A DNA stretch of 64,000 bases from DAOUJI01 sp965224415 (GTDB lineage Bacteria; Chloroflexota; Dehalococcoidia; Lucifugimonadales; JAGWBF01): positions 124,001-188,000 of the forward strand of contig CBDCZB010000003.1 of NCBI GenBank assembly GCA_965224415.1, read 5' to 3'. The notes beneath the pieces were generated by a model, which saw only the letters and a list, made by a program, of their open reading frames with translations, did no database searches and was not told the origin of the DNA. The translations under genes and the position numbers were made by a program. Positions 37,245-47,400 of the stretch are shown here, piece by piece; position 1 is the stretch's first letter; each line of letters starts with the position of its first letter.

Positions 37245-38168
37245 TCAGAAATGCCCTTGCTTTAACACTTGGTCCTCAGCCGGATTCCCCTCGTCAACGA
37301 CGCTCTGAACCTTGTCGACCATGCGTTGCAATACGTCGGCGTAGTACCTGGAACTATCAAGAAACCCGACGTATTCATCTCGGTGCCTTCTTCTCTCCTC
37401 TGCGTTTCTATATCTTTGACGGATATTCGACGACATGCGCTTCGATTTCCTAACGATAAGCACATCATCGATGTGTGTCGACATGATAGAAACTGGGGTC
37501 ATATCCAGGAAATCAGATACAAGAAAGTATAGGGAAGCGGGAACTGCCGTCTTGAGATCGCGGCTGGTGGCTACCGCCTCTTGAAACATGGTCTTGTCTA
37601 GGTTCGTCTTGCACTCCACGCACACATAGCCCAGATTAGACTCTATGCGATCTGCGTCGTTGAAGTCTTTGTCGAAAGAGGTCATCACGTATAGTCGCTT
37701 GCTTAACGTAAAGTCCTGATTCTTTGTCCGGAGAACTGGGTGTCCACCAGTGCCTAGATTTGGAAGCGTCGACATAAAACTCAAGCCTGAGAAGGTCTTT
37801 TTGGGCCCCAGTTCAAGGCCGCTGGCCCCTAAGTCTAACGCTTTCTCAAGCAGGTGCGGTAAAAATTCTTCAAGAATTGTGTTATCTAGTTTCAGTTGGC
37901 CCTTCTGTCGATACAGGAAATCCTCTGGGCTATCGAAAATAAGATCTAGCTCAATGAATTCCTTGTATCGATTAGTTGCATCTACGAGCTGCTGAACATT
38001 TCCTTTCTGCCGACCCTGGATACCGGTAAGCTCTTTGATCCATCCATAGTAACGTTGAATCGTCTCCTCGACCCTGCTTCTGTCCGCTTCAGGCAGCCGT
38101 GGATTCTTCAAAAGGGCACTGAGCTTATCAAGATGAGGCGTTGGGAGTACGGGAGTATCACTGTTCAT
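37245..38168 (-). CDS. Bpu10I-type type II restriction endonuclease
   Basis: A 307-residue protein that I match, from memory, to the Bpu10I family (PF09549). The core reads RLYVMTSFDKDFNDADRIES, then GYVCVECKTNLDKTMFQEA, where ECK (185-187) is the PD-(D/E)XK metal-binding end, and FLVSDFLDMTPVS. Bpu10I itself is a two-subunit enzyme cutting CCTNAGC. Only one subunit is seen here. The start overlaps the end of the methyltransferase gene by 11 bases, so the two are translationally linked. The DNA is clearly AT-richer than the flanks, with different codon choice, suggesting transfer. Confidence 0.78.
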   Translation of the reverse strand: MNSDTPVLPTPHLDKLSALLKNPRLPEADRSRVEETIQRYYGWIKELTGIQGRQKGNVQQLVDATNRYKEFIELDLIFDSPEDFLYRQKGQLKLDNTILEEFLPHLLEKALDLGASGLELGPKKTFSGLSFMSTLPNLGTGGHPVLRTKNQDFTLSKRLYVMTSFDKDFNDADRIESNLGYVCVECKTNLDKTMFQEAVATSRDLKTAVPASLYFLVSDFLDMTPVSIMSTHIDDVLIVRKSKRMSSNIRQRYRNAEERRRHRDEYVGFLDSSRYYADVLQRMVDKVQSVVDEGNPAEDQVLKQGHF

Positions 38169-39405
38169 AAGACACTCTCTTCTCCTTCACCATCATTACT
38201 TTGTCTCTTGTTTGGTACTCGGAATACAACAGACTATCGAAAACAGGAGTACCGGTGATATCGTCGATGCGGGAAATTGCATCCACGAGCGAAGGATAGT
38301 TGTTTTGAGGCACGGTTGCTAATGCTGAATTGAGAGCTTCCATAGCGACACTTCGCCCGATAGCCGTAGCAAGGTGGTTAGGGATTTTGTCGGCTACTCT
38401 TTGCACATTCAGAATATCTTCCCGAATTGATAGGCCAAAGCGATTGGTAAAAACCCTATGCTGCCGAAGGACTATTTCGAACATATCGGAGAAGCGAGCG
38501 ATCCTTTCAACAATATCAGCGTTGTAGAACGGGGCACCGAGGACCTTAGATTCGTATCCTAGGATAATAACGGCTCTTCCACCTGGCTCGAGAACTCTGG
38601 AAAGTTCATATAGTGCGTCTGCCATATCAATACAGTACTGTATGACAGTATAAAAGCGGTTGCCCCGGTTAGCTCGGTTTGACCCGATCTCAGATCGCGC
38701 AACGCGAAGTAGGTTCCAACCGAGAATCTCCGCCGAACGCCTGTAGTTCTGGTGGTAGTTGAAAACATTGATGTAGGGTGGAGATGTTATTGCGAAGTTA
38801 ACCGATTTACTTGGCAGCGGTAACGATCTAGCGTCCTGGAGGTCTGCTTTGATCTGTAGAGCGGAAAAAGGAAGCTGACGGACTAATTTCGTAAGAGCCA
38901 CAAATTTGCTTTGGACTAAGTCGCTCGTGACTCGGTTGTTGTATATATCCAGGATGACTATGAGTGCGGTGAATAGAATCTTGGCGCGATCGCCCAACGA
39001 TTCGCTGATCCGTATAGTTCTTATCTCAACGTCCTCGACAGACAGTTCGGCTTCACGGAAGATAGTTATTGGAAACTCAGCGTCGATTCTATCCATTAGC
39101 TCTGATATCGGCTCTTCTCGTTCTCGGGGTGGTACGTTCGCGAACTCGTACAGCTTGCTGAAACTCCAAGCCGGCGGTGCAATCTCGTAACCAAAAGCCG
39201 CCAAATGCATCTTGGCTGATTCATATAGGACTGTACCACTGCCAGCGAAAGGGTCAAGGACCACTGAATCTGGTGGGCAATATGCCTCCAGCAAACATTC
39301 AATAAGCTGTGGAGAGAACTGGCCACGCCAAGCAAATAGGTTAGACCGAGTCTTGTTCTCAATGTTGAGAAGTGCTTGTGGGACAGGTTCTGTGAAGTCT
39401 GTCAA
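38158..39405 (-). CDS. site-specific DNA methyltransferase of a type II R-M system
   Basis: A 415-residue S-adenosylmethionine-dependent DNA methyltransferase. The cofactor motif LDPFAGSGT is at residues 50-58 and the catalytic motif TSPPY at 207-211. SPPY is typical of N4-cytosine (m4C) enzymes, while N6-adenine enzymes usually have DPPY. The cofactor motif comes first, with about 150 residues between, which could house target recognition. It would protect the sites cut by the downstream Bpu10I-like nuclease. AT-rich and foreign-looking like its partner. A TTAAAAGGA stretch on the minus strand lies before the ATG. Confidence 0.85.
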   Translation of the reverse strand: MTDFTEPVPQALLNIENKTRSNLFAWRGQFSPQLIECLLEAYCPPDSVVLDPFAGSGTVLYESAKMHLAAFGYEIAPPAWSFSKLYEFANVPPREREEPISELMDRIDAEFPITIFREAELSVEDVEIRTIRISESLGDRAKILFTALIVILDIYNNRVTSDLVQSKFVALTKLVRQLPFSALQIKADLQDARSLPLPSKSVNFAITSPPYINVFNYHQNYRRSAEILGWNLLRVARSEIGSNRANRGNRFYTVIQYCIDMADALYELSRVLEPGGRAVIILGYESKVLGAPFYNADIVERIARFSDMFEIVLRQHRVFTNRFGLSIREDILNVQRVADKIPNHLATAIGRSVAMEALNSALATVPQNNYPSLVDAISRIDDITGTPVFDSLLYSEYQTRDKVMMVKEKRVSYEQ

Positions 39406-39684
39406 AGTAATGTCCTTTTAACTATTCCTAGCTTCCAGGCATTTTATTTCTCTCGAAAGCGTCTGAGTCAATACCCAAATGTCGTGTGAACGTATGAACT
39501 AGACGAAGTATGTAGCCGCAGTCTACTAGTGTGCTTGGGGTATAGTACTCCTTCGTATAACGACCTAATTGAGCTTTCGCCAGCTGGGTGTTTTCCTCGG
39601 CTGGTTAACAGTTGATTGCAGCTTGAAGGGCGAGTAGACCAAGAAGCGAAGTATTCTGAGAATGTTCTGTCTACGGTACATAAG
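39406..39684. other. AT-rich intergenic region between R-M genes and tRNA-Lys
   Basis: About 280 bases with no credible gene on either strand. It must hold the promoter of the R-M pair but no convincing hexamers stand out. No duplication of the tRNA 3' end was found on either side of the R-M genes. Confidence 0.4.
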
Positions 39685-39760
39685 TGGTAGGCCGTCAGGG
39701 AATCGAACCCTGGACACCCGGATTAAAAGTCCGGCGCTCTGCCAACTGAGCTAACGGCCC
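39685..39760 (-). tRNA. tRNA-Lys (anticodon TTT)
   Basis: Read on the minus strand: acceptor GGGCCGT, D arm TAGCTCAGTTGGCAGAGC, anticodon arm CCGGACTTTTAATCCGG with TTT, then the T arm CAGGGTTCGATTCCCTG, the 3' acceptor strand ACGGCCT, discriminator A and encoded CCA. The first acceptor pair is G-U. It decodes AAA and AAG. It sits between the R-M island and pyrG. Confidence 0.97.
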
Positions 39761-39885
39761 ACACTGCTGCTTGAGCAAGCAGAGTACGATTCTATCAAGC
39801 GCCTCTTGCAACGGCAACCGGACTATGGCCGATCTATCGTGTTTATGGGGTGCCGTTATTGTTCTCGGCAAGGGCCAGATGGCTA

Positions 39886-39915
39886 TTGACACCCGTTCTT
39901 TAGCCACCCTATAAT
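39886..39915 (+). promoter_or_regulatory. pyrG promoter
   Basis: Both hexamers are perfect: TTGACA at 39886-39891 and TATAAT at 39910-39915, with an 18-base spacer. The leader to the ATG is about 110 bases and contains a six-pair hairpin, AGACGC...GCGTCT, near 39932-39955. Confidence 0.8.
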
Positions 39916-40031
39916 TCGAATTGGACTTCAGACGCGGGCCTTTCGAGGCGTCTCCGTCCACTTCGTTTCCCCCGATGACTCTCCCAGCATGATGCTTGCC
40001 TTTTCCCAGGACTTGGACAGGCGCCCTTTGT

Positions 40032-41663
40032 ATGAGCGCTAAGTACGTATTCGTCACCGGAGGGGTCGTAAGTTCCGTCGGGAAAGGGATCAGCGTCGCC
40101 TCCATTGGTCGTATCCTCAAGAGCCGCGGCATATCCGTATCGGTGATGAAACTGGACCCCTACCTTAATGTGGACCCCGGCACCATGTCTCCCTACCAGC
40201 ACGGCGAAGTGTTCGTTACGCGGGACGGCGGCGAGACGGACATGGACCTGGGCCATTACGAGAGATTTATCGACCTGGAGCTCACCAAGTCGTCCAACCT
40301 CACCGCCGGCCAAGTGTACGGGGCTATCCTGACCAAGGAGCGCAGGGGAGACTTTCTAGGAGGCACCATCCAGGCCGTACCCCACGTCACCAACGAGATA
40401 AAGTCGAGAATTTTGGACTTGGCCGAGGAGTCGGCCGCTGACGTAATCGTCGTCGAGGTGGGCGGCACCGTCGGCGACATCGAGGGCCTTCCATTCCTGG
40501 AAGCGATACGTCAAATGCGTAATGAGGTGGGCAGGGACAACGTGTTCTATATCCACGTCACGCTTCTGCCCCACATGTCCGCTACGGGAGAGCTCAAGAC
40601 CAAGCCGACCCAGCACAGCGTCAAGGAACTTCGCGCCATCGGAATTCAGCCGGACTGTCTCATCTGCCGCAGCGACCATGAGATGACCGACTCGATTAAG
40701 GACAAACTCGCTCTGTTCTGCGACGTGACACGGGATGCCATCATACCCCTAATGAACGTCCCCACCGTCTACCAGGCCCCCCTTATCTTGGAGGACTATG
40801 GCCTGGGAGACTTGCTGGTTAAATCGCTCGGTCTCCAGAGCAGCGGCAGGGACATGAAAGAATGGTCGAACATGGTGGACAGGATTTGCCAGCCCAAGGA
40901 GAGACTGCCCATCGCGCTGGTCGGCAAGTACGTCGAGCTTCCCGACGCCTACATATCCGTCAACGAGGCCCTGAAACACGCGGGCCTCTTTCACGACCGG
41001 GACGTGGACATCCAGTGGGTGCATTCGGAAGACATCGAGCGGGACGGCCCCGACGACCTGCTCAAGACCGTCTCCGGAATCATAGTGCCCGGAGGGTTCG
41101 GCCCAAGGGGTGTGGAAGGCATGATTGCCACGGCCAAGTACGCCAGGGTCAACAAGATTCCCTACCTGGGCTTGTGCCTGGGACTTCAGATGATGGTGGT
41201 GGAGTACGCGAGGAACGTGCTGGGTCTTAACGGCGCCCACTCGTCGGAGATGGACGACGCCACCGAGTTCCCCGTGATAGACATAATGCCAGACCAGCGG
41301 GACATAATCGAAAAGGGCGGCACGATGCGCCTTGGGGTGTATCCGTGCAAGCTCACCGAGAAGAGCCGCTCTCAAGATGCCTACCGTAAGTCCGAGGTGG
41401 CCGAGCGGCACCGCCACAGGTTCGAGGTGAATAACAGCTTTCGCGAAGACTTGGAGAATCGTGGCCTTCTGGCCGGCGGAATTTCCCCGGACGGACGGCT
41501 GGTAGAGATTACTGAGGTCGTGGACCATCCATTCATGGTCGGAGTCCAGTTCCACCCTGAATTCTTGTCCAGGCCGAATCGTCCCCACCCGTTGTTTAGG
41601 GACTTCCTGGCCGCTGCGAAAGAGACCTTGAGGGAGGGCGCCCAACCTGCGCTTCCACTTTAA
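40032..41663 (+). CDS. pyrG: CTP synthase
   Basis: Aminates UTP to CTP using glutamine and ATP, the last step of CTP synthesis. The 543 residues have the standard two parts: the N-terminal amidoligase (SAKYVFVTGGVVSSVGKGIS at the start, then KLDPYLNVDPGTMSPYQHGE) and the C-terminal glutamine amidotransferase with the nucleophile in LGLCLGLQMMV and His/Glu in QFHPEFLSRP. Length is normal. ATG 40032 gives the family's usual first residues. The frame open to 39996 is not needed. A perfect promoter lies 117 bases upstream. Confidence 0.97.
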   Translation: MSAKYVFVTGGVVSSVGKGISVASIGRILKSRGISVSVMKLDPYLNVDPGTMSPYQHGEVFVTRDGGETDMDLGHYERFIDLELTKSSNLTAGQVYGAILTKERRGDFLGGTIQAVPHVTNEIKSRILDLAEESAADVIVVEVGGTVGDIEGLPFLEAIRQMRNEVGRDNVFYIHVTLLPHMSATGELKTKPTQHSVKELRAIGIQPDCLICRSDHEMTDSIKDKLALFCDVTRDAIIPLMNVPTVYQAPLILEDYGLGDLLVKSLGLQSSGRDMKEWSNMVDRICQPKERLPIALVGKYVELPDAYISVNEALKHAGLFHDRDVDIQWVHSEDIERDGPDDLLKTVSGIIVPGGFGPRGVEGMIATAKYARVNKIPYLGLCLGLQMMVVEYARNVLGLNGAHSSEMDDATEFPVIDIMPDQRDIIEKGGTMRLGVYPCKLTEKSRSQDAYRKSEVAERHRHRFEVNNSFREDLENRGLLAGGISPDGRLVEITEVVDHPFMVGVQFHPEFLSRPNRPHPLFRDFLAAAKETLREGAQPALPL

Positions 41664-41746
41664 TGCCGGAGTCGAATCGCCTTTAGGCTGACAGCATCGA
41701 GTCGACCAACCGTTCTAAGCCAATCCGAAGTGTGTGATGAGGTGTG

Positions 41747-42406
41747 ATGATGGAGCTGTTTCTGGACACCGCGAACATAGATGAAATACGCAGCGCAGCA
41801 AGAATGGGCGTCATAAAGGGTGTAACCACCAACCCCTCTCTTGCTGCAAAAGAGGGCATTGGCAAGCTTTCAGCCTACAAGGAAGCTGTGCAGGAGATTG
41901 CCAACATTCTGGACGGCCCAATTTCCGTAGAGGTGGTCAGCCAGGACGTGGAGGGGATGATAACCGAGGGCAGGGACATCGTGGACTGGATTCCCAACCC
42001 CTGGGTAAAGCTGCCTTCCACTCCGGCGGGCATCGAGGCCATGTCCGTTCTGACCAGGGACGGCATCAGCGTGAACCAGACCCTCTGCTTCTCGGTGAAC
42101 CAGGCCCTGCTGGGCGCCCAGGCCGGAGCCACGGCGGTCAGCCCCTTCATAGGACGCCTGGACGACATAGGCCAGGATGGGATGGACTTGGTGGAAGACC
42201 TAGTGGAAATATTCTCCAACTACGAAATCGAGACCAGAGTGCTGGCCGCCAGCATCAGGAACCCCTTGCATTGCGTGATGGCCGCCAAGGTTGGAGCGCA
42301 TATCGCAACCCTTCCCTATTCGGTGCTGATGCAGATGTTCAAGCACCCGCTGACCGATGCAGGCCAGACCCGATTCCTGCAAGACTGGGAGAAGGTCTCC
42401 CAATAG
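41747..42406 (+). CDS. transaldolase / fructose-6-phosphate aldolase family
   Basis: A 219-residue small transaldolase of the TalC/MipB type. MELFLDTANIDEI opens the barrel, GVTTNPSL is conserved and the Schiff-base lysine is in WVKLPST (about residue 88). Proteins this short are either type 3B transaldolases of the pentose phosphate pathway or fructose-6-phosphate aldolases, and sequence alone does not settle which. Start codons GTG 41744, ATG 41747 and ATG 41750 are adjacent. GAGG spacing favours an ATG. Confidence 0.92.
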   Translation: MMELFLDTANIDEIRSAARMGVIKGVTTNPSLAAKEGIGKLSAYKEAVQEIANILDGPISVEVVSQDVEGMITEGRDIVDWIPNPWVKLPSTPAGIEAMSVLTRDGISVNQTLCFSVNQALLGAQAGATAVSPFIGRLDDIGQDGMDLVEDLVEIFSNYEIETRVLAASIRNPLHCVMAAKVGAHIATLPYSVLMQMFKHPLTDAGQTRFLQDWEKVSQ

Positions 42407-42501
42407 AACTTGACGCCCCGGGAGGCGTCCGCCGGACCGCCACGATAGCTATCGAATCTCTACAAACCAGCGGCCCGGTTCCCAACAATAGGAGGAAGTA
42501 A

Positions 42502-43797
42502 ATGACCACGACAAAAGAGCCACCGATGGTGACCATAGCTGACCTGGACGCAAAGTCCAAGGAGGAGCTTGTCTCCATCGCCGAGGCGGCGGGCTTGGAC
42601 GCCAACGGCCAGCTGGCCAGCCGTCCCAGGGATGAAGTCCTCAACAAGGTGCTGCAATTCGTTGCAGACCAGCAGGGGCTTTCCGCGCTGGGCATCCTGG
42701 AGACCATGTCCGAAGGATACGGTTTCCTGCGTCAGAAGGCCCTCCGTCCCGCCTCGGGAGACGTCTACGTATCCCAGTCCCAGATACGCCGCTTCGCCCT
42801 GAAGACTGGGGACATGGTGTCCGGCCACGTGAGGCCCCCCAAAGACGGTGAACGCTACTTCGGCATGGTGCGGGTCGAAAAGGTCAACGGGCTCAATCCC
42901 GATGAAGCCAGGTCCCGCCAGAATTTCGAGTACTTGACGCCCATCTTTCCGGACGAGCACATCGTACTGGAAACCGCGTCGAACAACCTCACCACGCGGA
43001 TGATAGACCTGTTCTCCCCCATCGGACTGGGGCAACGGGGCCTTATCGTGTCGCCGCCCAAGGCCGGAAAGACGACGGTCCTCAAGCACATAGCCAACGG
43101 CGTAACCACCAACTGCCCCGAGGCCGAGCTGATGGTAGTGCTGATCGGGGAGAGGCCCGAAGAGGTCACCGACATGCGCCGTTCGGTGAATGGTGAAGTG
43201 TTCGCCTCCACCTTCGACGACTCGGTGGAAGACCAGTGCCGCGTGGGAGAGCTGGCCCTGGAACGGGCCAAACGGCTGGTGGAAAACGAAGTTGACGTTG
43301 TGATTCTCTTGGACAGCATCACCAGGTTCACCAGGGCCTACAACCTGGCCGTCCCCTCCAGCGGACGCACCCTGTCCGGCGGCATAGACCCGGTGGCCCT
43401 CTACCCACCCAAGAGGTTCTTCGGCGCCGCCCGTAACGTGGAACACGGGGGCAGCCTGACCATCATCGCCACCTGCCTGGTGGACACGGGCAGCCGGATG
43501 GACGAGGTCATATACGAGGAGTTCAAGGGCACCGGCAACATGGAGCTCCACCTGGACCGGAGGCTCTCCGAACGCCGCTTCTTCCCGGCCATCGACATCC
43601 AGCGCAGCGGCACCCGGCGGGAGGACCTGTTCTTCGAAGAGACCATGCTTAGACAGGTGGTCCTGCTCCGGCGGATGGTGGCTCTGCTCTCCAACGACAC
43701 GGTGAACAGCGCAGACGCTACGGAGAAGGTGCTCGAACAGCTGGCGAGGGCCAAGACGAACAAGGAGTTCCTGGACAACCTGTCCAAAAACTCCTAG
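42502..43797 (+). CDS. rho: transcription termination factor Rho
   Basis: The RNA-dependent ATPase that ends transcription. The 431 residues show the N-terminal helix domain (LDAKSKEELVSIAEAAGL), an RNA-binding cold-shock-like domain (EGYGFLRQKALRPASGDVYV) and the ATPase core: Walker A SPPKAGKTTVLK, VLIGERPEEVTDM, Walker B VILLDSITRF, the Q-loop region PSSGRTLSGGIDP and the arginine-finger region. The N-terminus is compact, without the large insertions of some phyla. TAGGAGG precedes ATG 42502. Confidence 0.97.
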   Translation: MTTTKEPPMVTIADLDAKSKEELVSIAEAAGLDANGQLASRPRDEVLNKVLQFVADQQGLSALGILETMSEGYGFLRQKALRPASGDVYVSQSQIRRFALKTGDMVSGHVRPPKDGERYFGMVRVEKVNGLNPDEARSRQNFEYLTPIFPDEHIVLETASNNLTTRMIDLFSPIGLGQRGLIVSPPKAGKTTVLKHIANGVTTNCPEAELMVVLIGERPEEVTDMRRSVNGEVFASTFDDSVEDQCRVGELALERAKRLVENEVDVVILLDSITRFTRAYNLAVPSSGRTLSGGIDPVALYPPKRFFGAARNVEHGGSLTIIATCLVDTGSRMDEVIYEEFKGTGNMELHLDRRLSERRFFPAIDIQRSGTRREDLFFEETMLRQVVLLRRMVALLSNDTVNSADATEKVLEQLARAKTNKEFLDNLSKNS

Positions 43798-43891
43798 TCT
43801 CTCCGAACCCTTAGCCCTGCTCTCATGCCTTGGCTAACCTCAGCATGCCGGTGTGGTGCTCCTCGCATCCTGCGGGTTTCGGCCCCCGCTC

Positions 43892-43935
43892 AAGCCCAGA
43901 CAGGCTAGGCGTCTGTAGGACGAGGGCTTTCTTAA
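43892..43935 (+). terminator. candidate terminator of rho
   Basis: AAGCCC at 43892 and GGGCTT at 43924-43929 can pair around an inner AGAC...GTCT stem, with TTTCTT following. The loop is long, so confidence is limited. The rest of 43798-44056 holds nothing else I can name. Confidence 0.4.
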
Positions 43936-44056
43936 AACACCGGCCATCACCGGGATTCCTCAATTCTGCCAGTCTTGTTCAGACGGGGCCTTCAGCATCC
44001 TTAGCAGAGGCGAGGAAATGCCTCTAACAGAATCGCGCCAAAGTCCGCCGTTTTTC

Positions 44057-44085
44057 TTGACATGCAGTGTCTGACTCGCTATAGT
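44057..44085 (+). promoter_or_regulatory. strong sigma-70 promoter ahead of a terminator
   Basis: TTGACA at 44057-44062, a 17-base spacer and TATAGT at 44080-44085. It lies about 325 bases before the large surface-protein gene, but an intrinsic-terminator-like hairpin comes first at 44176-44206, so it may serve a short RNA or an attenuated leader. Confidence 0.65.
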
Positions 44086-44091
44086 CTCCCT

Positions 44092-44206
44092 AGCTTTCAC
44101 CGAGCGGGTGAAGCGCACCCTGGAGCGAGCTTCTAATTTGAGTGTTGCAATACTTCATAACGCTGACTTTCCTGGCGCCCCAGCCTAATCGAATGGGGCG
44201 ATTTTT
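44092..44206 (+). ncRNA. candidate small RNA or attenuated leader, about 115 nt
   Basis: This stretch runs from the expected start of the promoter at 44057 to a terminator. It has no open frame with an RBS. It opens with a small hairpin, TTCACC-GAGCG-GGTGAA, near 44097-44113 and ends in CGCCCCA/TGGGGCG plus ATTTTT. It does not match 6S, SRP, tmRNA, RNase P or riboswitch consensus that I know. It may be an independent small RNA or the attenuated 5' leader of the surface-protein gene. Confidence 0.4.
44176..44206 (+). terminator. intrinsic terminator or attenuator
   Basis: CGCCCCA (44176-44182) pairs perfectly with TGGGGCG (44194-44200), with an 11-base loop, and ATTTTT follows at 44201-44206. 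The position inside the gene-free region upstream of the surface-protein gene is what makes it notable. A second TTGACA lies at 44233-44238 with no good -10. Confidence 0.6.
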
Positions 44207-44408
44207 AGGTCAGAAAACCCGCTTGGAAGTCCTTGACAGGGATTCCGTATGGTGATTGAATGGTCTGGGTCATTCACAGGGAAGGACTCACGTTTAATAC
44301 TACGTGCATGGAACAAGTGAGAATCGCAGCCGGGACCCTCGCCAACTCACCATACGTGGCGAGGCCAAATTTATCTCAGACGGCATTCGCGGTTAGGGGA
44401 GTTAGAGC

Positions 44409-47400
44409 ATGACGAACAAGAGGGCGCTACTCATTCTCTCGGGGACCGGCATTTTGGTCATCATGGCATTGACTCTCATGTGGGGGGCTCTGGTGGGCGC
44501 GGCTCCGTCGGGCGCATGGACTGGCGTCATCGATGTCAACCCCGGCGCAGTTTCCGATAACGAAGCTGTTGGCGACGGTCCCAGGACGGTGACGATCGAA
44601 GTAACCGACCCTGACCTGGACAGTGCGGCCTACGTCGGTCTAGGTCCCAACAAAGAACCCAACGTCCTCGGAGATGACGATGACGGCATAACGGTTACCG
44701 TGGACGCCTCACAGCTTGGGGGGACCGGCGTTGTGCAGCTTATGGTTCCGGCTGACCTGGACGGTGACGGCACTTCCGATGACACGTCACCAATTGGGGA
44801 CTACGACGGCGACGGTGACGTCGACGTCAATGACATCGTTATAGTCAACTCCGACCTGAACGGTGATGACACTGACGGCGACATCGCGGTTGCCTCCATA
44901 TTTAATGCGGGTCGCGGTCAGGTTACGTTCAACATATTCCAGGCAGGTCTGAGCACCTCGCAACCCGTACAAATTAAGTACGTAGCGGCTGTCAGGCAGC
45001 TGACCAGGGCACCCAAGAGCGGCATTACAAAGGACTTCACTCTTGACGCGGACCTGGCGGAAGATGGAACGGTCATGATTCCTTTGGAAATGACCACATT
45101 GCCGCTTCAAGACGCCAACGGCGACGGTGCCATAGACGGAAAAGACGTTACGGCCGCTGCTGTGGGAGCGAGCGGAGTCACGCTTGCAGTCGCGAGCATA
45201 CACGACGCTGGCTCGATAGGCAGCTACGAGGACGGTTCCGCGGCTGGCAACATGATTGAGGTCATGCACTCTGAAGGCGACACGTTGGAAACAGGTACGA
45301 AGATACGCATAACCTACACCGGTCTTGAGGACTTGGTAACGGTTAGAGGAGCCAGGGACGAAGCCATACCGATACGTCTCAGAGAGACCAGCGCCAACTC
45401 GGGCGTGTTCGCAGGGTCCATCAAGGCCATCGACGGTGTAGACCCGGCCGTGGACGATTTCAGCGACTACAGCCTGATGCCCCAAATGACGGCAACGGAC
45501 CAAATCACCCGGATAGCGGTAATACAAGGCGACAACATAACCGTCACCTACAAAGACAGGTCTAACGCGGCAGGCGCCGCCCAGACCATAACCAAGATAA
45601 TTGACGTAGACCCGGACTCGCCCACCTTCACCAACATTACCCCTTCGGACGAGTCCTCGACCAACGACCTTACAACCGAGTTGAGCGTCGAAATGTCTGA
45701 CACCATCGGCGGGGTTGATGCGAAGTCTGTTGTGTTCTCCGTTGGGGTGGCCGGTGCCGCCTTGGCCGAGCAACTGGCCAAAGACGTAACCGTGGCCGAG
45801 ACAAGCGCGGGAAGTGGTGTGTACAAGGTGTCCTTCCCGGTGAATAAGATTCCGGACGTTAAGAGCGCCATCGACGACGACAGCGAGCTTGATCTGGACA
45901 TAGAATGGGAGGTCAGTGTCAAGGACGTGGCCGGCAACCAAGCCGGAACCGGCTCCCAGGCTCTGAGAATCCTAAAGCAGACTCCTGGATTGGAAGCGGC
46001 GACAACGGGGAACAACTGGGACTCGGGCAGCGGGGCGTTGAAGACCGCCAAGGCGGCCAACGGGGATGACAGGACCAGCATTGAAGTTGAATTCACGGTG
46101 CCGTTGAACGGAGCCAGCGTGGATGCTGACGACTTCACCGTGGATGGCATAATTCCCTCCGACGCCGAGCACTTCAGCGGCAGGGCCAGCAGCGTCTTCC
46201 TGACTGTGGGCGCATTGGCCCCCGATGCAACTCCGACCGTGGCCATAGTGGGCGAGTTGGAGGACACTGGAGGAAACGTTATCGACAGCGGGTCGAAGAC
46301 GGCTGTGGACGGAATCGCCCCCGACCTGACTGTGACCTTCACTGGCGGCAACTACACCAAGTCGGGTGTGGAAATCTCCGTGGTATCCGACGAGCCTATC
46401 GCCGGAAGCTTGCCCAGCCGGATGGTATACAAGTGCACCAACAGCGCTGACGCCTGCGACGGCGCGGCCAGCCACACGCAGAGGAGTTCGGTGGTAGAAA
46501 CCCGGAAGGAATGGACTTTCAGCATGTCCGGGTTCGGTGAAGGACGGTACTCCCTGGAAGTGGGAGCCCGAGACACCAAAGGGAACATAGTGACAGCTGG
46601 CGGCGCCAACGCCAAAAAAGGACTCTCCTTCGAAATCGACAAGACATTGCCGGCGCCGGTGAAGGACGTTAACGGAGACGAGGTGCTGGACACCGTTCCG
46701 GCTCCAGGCGGATCGATAACTCTTAGCGACTCTACGCTCCTGCGGATCAGGTGGGAGACTGAGGCTGACGAGTACGTTGGAGACTCCCATGTGACCGTGT
46801 GGATAACCAAGATGGAGTTGGACGGGGCTGACGTAAGCGACCAAGTCAGCACACGGGACAACAAGAACTTCACCATCACGGTGAGCAAAGAGCTGTTGGG
46901 AGCGACCCAGGCAGACCAGTTGGGCAGTCACAGCCTGGTGTTCAACGCGACGGACGAGGCAGGGAACGCCCTGTCCCAGGACGCGAAACTGGACTTCACG
47001 GTTGCGTTGAGAGACCTGTACGAACTTAACTTGAACCCCGGCATCAACCTGGTCTCTCTGCCCTCGGACCCGGCCAGCACAGACATAAATGACGTGATTA
47101 CGTCTAGCGACAACATCAACTTGGTGTTCACGTACAACCCGGCCGACCCGCGAGGTCCGTGGCTCTTCGCCTCCAGGGCGAGCGTCGATGACCCGTTCAC
47201 TGGCGACTTGGAGACGATAGACGGGAACCACGCCTACTTCATGCGGGCAGTATCCGACGTGACGCTTAAGGTCGACGTGCCGCCGACCGACCCGTCTCGC
47301 CCGGCCCCGCCCAAGACGTTCAACGTGGTGCAGGGTTGGAACTTGGTGCCGGTGTCCGACATCACCCGGCAGGCGTTCGACAGCACAATAGACGCTGATT

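Noticed and set aside
37124..39760. Integrase-type attachment sites flanking the R-M island at tRNA-Lys
   Set aside because: No copy of the tRNA 3' end was found at the far side of the island and no integrase gene is present, so site-specific integration is not supported.
43830..44027. Short plus-strand frame of 65 codons after rho
   Set aside because: It has no RBS, no similarity and overlaps the proposed rho terminator.
44092..44408. Known riboswitch or 6S/SRP/tmRNA in the surface-protein leader
   Set aside because: None of the consensus elements I know could be matched. Only the promoter and terminator are supported.
44787..47231. Two long minus-strand frames opposite the surface-protein gene
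   Set aside because: The plus-strand gene has a signal peptide, repeat structure, RBS and terminator. The antisense frames follow from its Asp/Thr-rich codons.
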